DNA from: Capra hircus
Taxonomy: Eukaryota > Chordata > Mammalia > Artiodactyla > Bovidae
Direction of reading: 5' to 3'
Assembly (NCBI RefSeq): GCF_001704415.2
Contig: NC_030820.1
Coordinates: forward strand, 2,406,501-2,470,500
Length of the DNA: 64,000 bases
The notes under the pieces were generated by a model. The model had not been told where the DNA came from and searched no databases. It saw only the letters and a program-made list of their open reading frames with translations. Below are positions 56,198 through 64,000 of this stretch, piece by piece (the stretch's first letter is position 1; each line of letters opens with the position of its first letter). Made by a program: the position numbers and the translations under genes.

Positions 56198-56829
56198 AAT
56201 AAAACAGCCTGGGCTCTTTAGGTCCCTTCCAATAGCTTCTTGTTGGGACCTCACTTGCTAGTCCCTGGGATAGGAGAGGCCATCTGCACTGTGACTCAAA
56301 TTCTCAGTAGCAGAGAGTCAGGCTGGGGAGCAGCCAGTCTCCTGAGTCTATTCCTCAGGCCGCTTTATAGAAATATTAGGCTTGTGAGTGAAGGGAGGAG
56401 ATTACTCTACTTTTTTTTAATGTGCAGAGGCTAGGGTACTGCAGGGTCAGAGAAAGGGTTAGTGTCCGCAAGGAGTGCCCACCAAAGTGCCACTCCCAAG
56501 CTTGGCAGGTTGACAGGAAACTCTGAATGGCTAGACTTGGTTAAAGGAAGTTGTATTCAATAGGCGGGGGAGCTGGAGGACTTGGAAAAACTGGACTATC
56601 ATGCGACATGGGGAAGCAGACGGCCTTCAGCTCTACTATGTGTGCCTGTTAGGCTGACATCACAAGTTGAACGAGAGAAGAATTAGCCTTCCAGCTTCAG
56701 CCCTCTCACACCTGTGAAAATGGGAATCCTTGAAAAGCTCCTTCAAATTACTCAGAGGCTATCCCTGAGCTGCAAAACCATAGAGTTAACTCAATTGACA
56801 ACCGCTGCTGCCGTTTAGTTATTGATTTA
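56198..56829. other. Unique-looking DNA, no gene seen
   Basis: No repeat or exon recognised. Confidence 0.5.
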
Positions 56830-57250
56830 CTTTTCATTGCACATAGAATGCAGAAATCTTAACTGTTAACAGCTACACAACCACTCCCGGGTCAGAAGAT
56901 AGACCATTACCAACATCCTAGAAAGCTCCCGTGTGTCCTCCAAAGCTCTATCACTGTAAACTAACGAGCTGAGTTCTAACACCATTGATTATTTTTGTCT
57001 GTTCTTGCGCTCCATGTAAATAGAATCATGCATACATCCTTTGTTGTGTCTGGTTCCTTTTGTTCAACATATTGTCTGTGAGATTAATCCATGTTATTGT
57101 GTGGATCAATAGTGTGATCTTTGTATGGTTGCACAATATTCTATTGTGTGAAAAAACCAATATACTTTTTTTTTTAAAAATCATTCTCTCATTGAACATT
57201 TGGCTTATTTAGAGTCAGCGTAGCTTTCTTGAGATTCTAAATTGTTTCCA
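56830..57250 (-). mobile_element. Ancient L1 3' UTR trace
   Basis: The plus-strand words GATAGACCATTACCAACATC, GCTCCATGTAAATAGAATCA, GTTGTGTCTGGTTCC, GAGATTAATCCATGTTATTG and AATATTCTATTGTGTG follow an old L1 3' UTR on the minus strand. Strongly diverged, with no frame. Confidence 0.65.
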
Positions 57251-58809
57251 TGTTTCTCCTCTCTCTCTGTCTGCCTTTCTCACTCTCAAACACACACAAT
57301 CTTATACACAGGATCTTTGCATATGTGGAGCTCTAATTGATAGAGGATCCACTAGACTTTCAAGTTTTACTTGGGAAAAAAAATCCCAGACAGAAAAACA
57401 AGTAAACAAAAGCAAAGATAAATGAGACAAAAATTTATTTTCCTTGATACAAAGTAATCAAATTGCCATGCAGATAGAATTTACATTTTGTCAATTTGAA
57501 CTTGTCAGCAGGAGAAATTCAGTTTGTCAGTTGCCTACAAATGTGTTTTGTTTCTCTGAACAGTCAGGTTGTTTGTGGGTAGCATATCCACATTCGTTTT
57601 TAATAAATCAGTGTTCAAAAATTGGGAGAACTCATGTCAGAAAATTCCAGTTTTCAGATATCTCAAAAAGCTAAAACACCTGGTAGACCCGAGCCCCATT
57701 CCCACAGGGCAACACAGACAGGAATTGAGTATGAGCCCCTGCACTCAGACAAGCACATATACCCCTGTCTGCACAGGGCTCACCTCCACCTACTGCTTCT
57801 TACACTGCCTGGTCTGTGTAAGCATGAGAACCCTGCTCCACCATATGAAAGTCTGTCAAATTCACGTCAATTTGTGTTGGTAAAATTTATGTGAATGTCG
57901 GTCAAATTCTTCCACGCTTCTCTCACTTAGAATATAGGAATTTGGTAATTCCCTGTTGATGAGAGTGTTTTAGAATTAAAACACTCTAAAATTTGTTTCT
58001 TTTTTTATGTGTCCAAAAATCTTTCTAAAAGTACTACATACAAATCTGATTCAAAAAAAAAAAAAAGGCTAAAAGAAGAGAGACAGTTCAGAATACATTA
58101 AATCTCTGTGTTAAATGCAGACGAGAGAAGGTGTCGAGAGAAGAGCCAGCTGACCTTGCTTCTTCTGCTCAGAGAAACTTCATTCAAAATGTCCACACAC
58201 AGGCCAGCCTTCTGATCAATATCTATTAGCCATGTGGGAGGATATTTGACAATGGATGAGAAAAACAGCCCCTCTGATTCACTCGATTAAATACTTCCTG
58301 GACCAAACGCAATTCCACCATGATGGGTGGGCTGGGGAGTTACTAACTGCATTTAGTAATTTTCATGGTGCCAGTGATGTTAGAGTGGAGACAAAGTGAT
58401 TTCCTTTTGCAAACTAGATAATCTGAAGTCTTCTTATGCAAAAATACAAAAGTCTCCTGGATACATTTAAAAAATGACAAAATTTTGCTAGGCTAACTAG
58501 GCAGTAAAGGAAATATATGAGCACCCCCACCCACTCTACAAATAAGTTACGTAAAGTAGAGAACCTATACAGAGAATAAACTAATGAAAAAGACAGGATA
58601 GCCCAGGGAACGTGGCAACAACAACGCTGATCTGGAGACCAAGCCTTAGGCCCTCTGAATAGCAAAGGCAGGGTGTTTAAGCTTATGAGAAAGAACCTAG
58701 AATGGAGCTTTGGAAGAAGCTTAAAGTTGTTACTGCCTTAGAGGAAGCAAAGTAACACTTCCCCCCTAGGGAAACACCATTGCTTTAAGCCCTGAGGTTT
58801 CCTACATAT
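57251..58809. other. Unique-looking DNA, no gene seen
   Basis: Open frames at 57569-57894 overlap in two phases and have no domain. No repeat family recognised. Confidence 0.5.
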
Positions 58810-59018
58810 GAACACTGATGGTGGCTTAGACCATAAAGAATCTACCTGCAATGTGGGAGACCTGGATTCAATCCCTGGGTTGGGAAGATCCTCTACAGAA
58901 GGAAATGGTACTCAACCCAGTATTTTTGCCTGGAGAACTTCATGGACAGAAGAACTTGGCGGGCTAGAGTCCATGGGGTTGCCAAGAGTTGGACATGACT
59001 GAGTGACTAACACACACA
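58810..59018 (+). mobile_element. Bov-tA SINE
   Basis: Head ACTGATGGTGGCTTAGACC, B box CTGGATTCAATCCC, body to GTTGGACATGACTGAGTGAC, then a short CACACACA tail. Diverged from the youngest copies. Confidence 0.9.
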
Positions 59019-59714
59019 CAATCAACTATTACCACAGAAGGAGAAACATCACCAAAATTAAGTTGACAAGATGGCTTATGCACCCAATAGGATTAGCAGA
59101 TACATATAAAACAGGTATATATAAAATGTAAAAACAATTAAAAATAGAATAAAGATGAGTATGAGTTGACTGTCAAATTTTTTTTGGTCAATCTATGAAC
59201 TGATTTAGAGGTGGAAAATTGGTAAGGGACCATGATATTCCATGGGTCATATTTTCCCAGAAATTTTCCTGATTTTCCAAACTGTGCATCACCCCAATCA
59301 GCTGTCCAATTACTTTGTCCCAAAGATTTCCAGCCTCTCACGACTGTCAAATCTCTGTGGTTCAAGGCACCCTAACAAGAACTTTAATTTTTCTGCCCAT
59401 TATGGTAGTTAAGTCTACCTTGCCACTTACAGTAAGTACTGCTTACACACTCTGTTATTCTGGGTCCCATTATATAAGTGATATTAGGAAGCTCAACTCC
59501 CAGATAGCTTTTCTGCACGTCAACCCGGCCTATAGATGACAGCCTCCACAGAGCACCCTTCTGCAGAGAATATTTATTGTCTTTGTACAAGGAGTATCCT
59601 CTGGGCTCTCTTAGTTAGAAATATAGTCAAGTGACAGGTCCTCAGACAGTACCTAAAACTATCTTCACATTCATTTTAACTTCCTTCTTCCATGAGCTAT
59701 CTGACCCTTTATCA
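59019..59714. other. Unique-looking DNA, no gene seen
   Basis: No repeat or coding pattern recognised. Confidence 0.5.
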
Positions 59715-59928
59715 AGATATGGTAAAACTACCACTCCTGGCAATCTCACTCCTGGGCATATATCTGGAGAAATTCATAACTCATAAAGATACATGAACCC
59801 CAGGGTTCACTGAAGCACTATTTACAAGAGCCAAGACATGGAAACAACCTAAATGTACATCAATAGATGAAAGGATAAAGAATACACAGTACATATATAC
59901 AGTGGATTATTACTCATTCATAAAAATA
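59715..59928 (+). mobile_element. Older L1 ORF2 3' fragment
   Basis: AATCTCACTCCTGGGCATAT, CACTATTTACAAGAGCCAAG and TGGATTATTACTCATTCAT are L1 ORF2 C-terminal words of the pre-ruminant type (compare 28620-28750). It stops where a BovB begins. Confidence 0.8.
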
Positions 59929-60618
59929 ATGGGAAAGACTAGAGATCTCTTCAAGAAAGTTGGAGATACCAATGGAATATTTCATGCAAAGATGGGTTCA
60001 ATAGAGGACAGAAATGGCAAGAATGTAACAGAAGCAGAAGATATTGAGAAGATGTGGCAAGAATACATAGAAGAACTATACAAGAAAGGTCTTAATGAAC
60101 TGGATAACTATGATGGTGGGGCCACTCACCTAGAGCCAGATACCTTGGAGGGTAAAGTCAAGTGGGCCTTAGGAACCATCGCTACAAATAAAGCTAGTGG
60201 AGGTGATGAAATTCCAGTTGAGCTATTTCAAATCCTAAAAGATGATGCTGTTAAAGTGCTGCAGTCAATATACCAACAAATCTGGAAAACTCAGCAGTGG
60301 CCACAGGACTGGGAAAGGTCAGATTTCAGTCCAATTCCAAAGAAGGGCAATGTCAAAGAACGTTCAAACTACAGTACAACTGTGTTCATTTCACATGCTA
60401 GCAAGGTAATGCTCAAAATCCTTCAAGCTAGGTTTCAGTACATGAACCAAGAACTTCCAGATGTACAGGCTGGGTCTAGAAAAGGCAGAGGAACCAGAAA
60501 TCAAATTACTAACATCTGTTGGATCATAGAGAAAGCAAGGGAATTCCAGAAAAGCATTTACTTCTATTTCATTTCCCTGGAAGAGGGAAAGGCTACCCAT
60601 TCCACTATTCTGGCCTAG
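59902..60618 (+). pseudogene. BovB RT fingers region, open until a SINE
   Basis: Codons from about 59929 on read GKTRDLFKKVGDTNGIFHAK, then KASGGDEIPVELFQILKDDA and SNYSTTVFISHASKVMLKIL, ending shortly after the SINE junction at 60573. The part after the SINE (FIDYTKAFDCVDHNKQ, 60700-60749) ends at a TGA. The catalytic YADD region follows near 61000 in broken frames. Confidence 0.85.
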
Positions 60619-61228
60619 AGAATTCCATGGACTATAGCAGTGGCCCTGGGGTTGCAAAGAGCTGGACACAACTGACTTTCTTTTCACTTCACTTATGTTT
60701 CATTGACTACACTAAAGCCTTTGACTGTGTGGATCACAACAAACAGTGAAAAATTCTTAAAGAGATGGCAATACCAGACCACCTTACCTGCCTCCTGTGA
60801 AACCTATATTCAGGTCAAGAAGCAATAGTTAAAATCAGACATGGAACAACAGACTGGTTCCAAATCAGGAAAGGAGTATGTCAAGGCTATATACTGTCAC
60901 TGTGCAATAACTTATATACAGGGTACACCATGTGAAATGCCAGGCTAGATTAATCACAAGCTGGAATCAAGATTATTGGGAGAAATATCAGCAACCACAG
61001 ATATGCAGATGATACCACTCTAATGGCAGAAAGTGAAGAAGAACTAGAGAGTCTCTTGAAGGTGAAAGGGAGAGTAAAAAAGCTGGCTTAAAACTCAAAA
61101 TTTAAAAAACTAAGGTCATGGTATCCAGTCCCATCACTTCTTAGTAAATAGATGGGGAAAAAGCAGGAACAGTAACAGATGTTATTTTATTTTATTTTCC
61201 TGCTCTCCAAAATTACTGTGGATGGATG
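59929..61228 (+). mobile_element. BovB middle part, lacking both ends
   Basis: Runs from GGGAAAGACTAGAGATCTC (linker before the RT) to CCAAAATTACTGTGGATGG, then stops before the FPVVMYGCESW block. The 3' tail is absent, so this copy was cut by a later deletion or rearrangement. A SINE splits it at 60574-60690. Confidence 0.88.
60574..60690 (+). mobile_element. Bov-tA SINE fragment in BovB
   Basis: TTCCCTGG, GGCTACCCATTCCACTATTC, GGGTTGCAAAGAGCTGGACA, then CTTTTCACTTCACTTA. Flanking CTATTTCATT and TATGTTTCATT are a probable mutated target duplication. Confidence 0.8.
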
Positions 61229-61757
61229 AAATAAAAAATAAAATGATGAGGGGGAAAAAAAGATGGGGTCAAAGAAGCTGTGGGGATTTCTCCTCATTTG
61301 CTATAGGCCATCAGAGCATATAAGCTTCAAAGAACCATCCTAGAAACAATAGAGGACAGCTTCAAGAGTCCTTTGCAAAAATACTGAATCTTGAGTTACT
61401 GAGTGCTTCTATATCAAAGAAATCCTCACTGTTTCAGCTCTATGTGGGTTCCATCCTCCCCGCTATAAACTCAAAGTTTGCTTTCATGTAGGTTTCCTTG
61501 GTTTTGAGGGCATAAATTAGCTAGGCACTTCAATTTATCAATGGGTATGCCAAATCTTCCCAGGGAAAGGCTGGTACTTGTCTGTTGACTCTATTCTCTA
61601 ATTATCAGCTTGGAGGCAATAAGGAGTAGCAGAGAAAGAAATTAAGTTGAATGAGAATTATCACAGGAGGCTTCAGATGAGGTCCTTGTACACCCATTGG
61701 GTAAGGAAGGTGGTTGTCCTCTGTCAAGGGAGAAGGGATTGCTCCTGTCTTCCACGA
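61229..61757. other. Unique-looking DNA, no gene seen
   Basis: TTATTTTATTTTATTTT (about 61184) and AAATAAAAAATAAAAT (about 61228) can pair around the BovB end. Otherwise nothing recognised. Confidence 0.5.
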
Positions 61758-62760
61758 TCAGTCCAGTTCAGCTAAGTCATCTCTGACTCTTTGCAGTCCC
61801 ATGGACTTCAGCACTCCAGGCTTCCCTGTCCATCATGAACTCCCAGAGCCTACTTAAACTCATGTCCATCACGCTGGTGATAACATCCAACCATCTCATC
61901 CTCTGTTATCCCCTTCTCCTCCTGCATTCAATCTTTCCCAGCATCAGGGTCTTTTCCAGTGAGACGGTTCTTCACATAAGATGGTCAAAGTGTTGTATTT
62001 TCAGCTTCAGCATCAGTCCTTCCAATGAATATTAAGGATTGACAGGATTGGATCTCCTTTAGGATTGACAGGTTGGATCTCCTTATAGCCCAAGGGACTC
62101 TTAAGAGTCTCCTCCAAAACCACAGTGCAAAAGCTTTAATTCTTTGGTCCTTGGCTTTCTTTATAGCCCAACACTCACATACATACATGACTACTGGAAA
62201 AATCATAGCCTTCAGTAGAAGGACTTTTGCTGGTAAAGTAATGTCTCTGCTTTTTAACATGCTGTCTAATTTGGTCATAGCTTTTCTTCCAAGGAGCAAG
62301 TGTCTTCTAATTTCATGGCTGCACTCACCTTCTGCATGATTCTGGAGCCCCAAAATATAACAGTGAAAAATCACTGTTTCCATTGGTTCCCCATCTATTT
62401 GCCATGAAGTGATGGGACTGCATGTCATGATCTTAGTTTTCTGAATGTTGAGTTTTTAAGCCAACTTTTTCACTCTCCTCTTTTACTTTCATCAAGAGGC
62501 TCTGTAGTTCCTCTTCATTTTCTGCCATAAGGCGTGGTGTCATCTGCATATCTGAAGTTATTGCTATTTCTTTCAGCAATCTTGATTCCAGCTTGTGCTT
62601 TATCCAACCCGGCATTTTCCATGATGTACTCTGTATATAAGGTAAATAAGGAGGGTGACAATATACAGCCTTGACATACTCCTTTCCTGATTTGGAACCA
62701 GTCTGTTGTTCCATGTCCAGTTCTAACTGTTGCTTCTTGATCTGCATACAGAATTCTCAG
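61758..62760 (-). mobile_element. BovB 3' half
   Basis: Minus strand from the tail TCAGTCCAGTTCAGC up to CTGCATACAGAATTCTCAG in the RT fingers/palm. Encodes a FPVVMYVCECW-type block (about 62180) and a damaged catalytic block near 62520-62560. Broken frames. Confidence 0.9.
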
Positions 62761-62782
62761 ATTTCTCAGATTTTTTCTTTTT

Positions 62783-63090
62783 AGAATAACTAAAGAGCCT
62801 CTTGATGAAAGTGAAAGAGGAGAGCGAAAAAGTTGGCTTAAAACTCAATATTCAGAAAACTAAGATCATGGCATCTGGTCCCATCACTTCGTGGTGAACA
62901 GATGGGGAAACAGTGGAAAAAGTGATAGACTTTATTTTGGGGGGGCTCCAAAATTACTGCAGATGGTGACTGCATCCATGAAATTAAAAGACACTTGCTC
63001 CTGGGAAGAAAAGCCATGACCAAACTAGATAGTATATTAAAAAGCAGAGACATTACTTTGCCAAAAAGGTCCATCTAGTCAAAGCTATGG
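62783..63090 (+). mobile_element. BovB RT fragment joined to endonuclease fragment
   Basis: GAATAACTAAAGAGCCTCTT to CTAGTCAAAGCTATGG: the BovB region just downstream of YADD. At 63090 it switches in the same orientation to the endonuclease, which belongs upstream, so the order is permuted. Confidence 0.88.
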
Positions 63091-64000
63091 TTCATTTCCA
63101 AGGCAAACCATTCAATATCACAGTAATCCAAGTCTATGCCCTGACCAGTAATGTTGAAGAAGCTGAACGGTTCTATGAAGACCTTCAAGACACTCTAGAA
63201 CTAACACCCAAAAAAGAGATGTCCTTTTCATTACAGGGGACTGGAAAGTAAAAGTAGGAAGTCAAGAAATACCTGGAATAAAGGGAAAAATTGCCCTTGG
63301 AGTACAGAATGAAGCAGGGCAAAGGCTAATAGAGTTCTGTAAAGAGAATGCACTGGTCATAGCAAACATCCTCTTCCAACAACACAAGAGAAGACTCTAC
63401 ACATGGACATCACCAGATAGTCAACACTGAAATCACATTGATTATATTCTTTGCAGCCAAAGATGGAGAAGCTCTATACAGTTAGCAAAAACAAGCCTGG
63501 GAGCTGACTGTGGCTCAGATCATATGAACTCCTTATTGCCAAATTCAGACTTAAATTGAAGAAAGTAGGGGAAATCACTAGATCATTTAGGTATGGCCTA
63601 AATCAAATCTCTTATGACTATACAATGGAGTGACAAATAGATTCAAGGGATTATATCTGATAGACAGTGTGCCTGAAGAACTACTGATGGAGGTTTGTGA
63701 CACTGTACAGGAGGCAGTGATCAAGACCGTCCCCAAGAAAAAGAAATGCAAAAAGTAAAAATGGTTGTCTGAGGAGGCTTTACAAACAGCTGCGAGAAGT
63801 AGAGATGTGAAAGGCAAAGTAGAAAAGGAAAGATATACCCATTTGAATGCAGAGTTCCAAAGAATAGCAAGGAGAGATAAGAAAGAGATCACTTCTTCAG
63901 TGATCAAGGCAAAGAAATAGAAGAAAACAATAGAATGGGAATGACTAGAGATCTCTTTAAGAAAATTAGATACCAAGGGAATATTTCATGCAAAGATGGG
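63091..64000 (+). mobile_element. BovB endonuclease and linker, runs off the window
   Basis: Starts TTCATTTCCAAGGCAAACCA in the endonuclease; CAAACATCCTCTTCCAACAA and TTGATTATATTCTTTGCAGC follow, then the linker GAATGCAGAGTTCCAAAGAA. A TGA replaces the CAA/CAG of the conserved HQ(N/D)QIDYI block near 63427 and further stops occur, so it is broken. The element continues beyond the window. Confidence 0.92.

Overview
The window is mammalian nuclear DNA from a ruminant, most likely a bovid. Three repeat signatures identify it: many copies of the RTE-type LINE BovB with its (ACTGA)n 3' tail, Bov-tA SINEs, and long ruminant-type L1 copies with their characteristic 5' and 3' untranslated regions. 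I found no supportable host gene, exon, structural RNA gene or CpG-island promoter. By my own boundaries, transposon sequence fills about two thirds of the window. The rest is AT-rich unique-looking DNA without a recognisable coding signal, so the window is intergenic or deep intronic. Every long open frame I could identify encodes BovB or L1 protein, always as a fragment or broken.

Layout. 1-4700: unique DNA with a MER2-like DNA transposon, SINEs, a possible L2 trace and a short BovB 3' end with target-site duplication. 4700-8640: one ancient L1 on the minus strand, split by a Tigger element, a ruminant L1 3' end, a BovB, a tRNA-type SINE and a second short L1 3' end. 8640-10232: BovB pieces. 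10805-12859: an L1 with a 5' inversion inside a duplicated target site. 12860-17200: mostly unique DNA with an unassigned LTR-like repeat, a SINE with a 15-bp duplication, and an MLT1-type LTR split by a Bov-tA. 17277-27325: three long BovB copies. One is 5'-inverted inside a 13-bp duplication, and the last two lie tail to tail. 27717-30450: an older L1 carrying four later insertions, one of them an L1 3' end that appears to carry a 3' transduction. 30450-41620: unique DNA with scattered BovB, SINE and L1 pieces, including an inverted L1 reverse-transcriptase fragment.

41631-53452 is a single full-length ruminant L1 of about 8 kb, expanded to 11.8 kb by five insertions and still bracketed by a 14-bp target duplication. 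It keeps its 5' UTR, a broken ORF1, a broken ORF2 and its 3' end. 54096-56197 is another L1 with 5' inversion and a 15-bp duplication. 56198-59700 is mostly unique. 59700-64000 is a scrambled cluster of BovB pieces in both orientations that runs off the window.

Nothing here works as a gene system of the host. The elements are linked functionally only by shared machinery: SINEs, BovB and L1 all insert by target-primed reverse transcription, SINEs relying on LINE enzymes. The interest lies in readable insertion events: four 5' inversions, one candidate 3' transduction, a nested chronology at three places, two L1 3'-UTR lineages, and large inverted BovB repeats.
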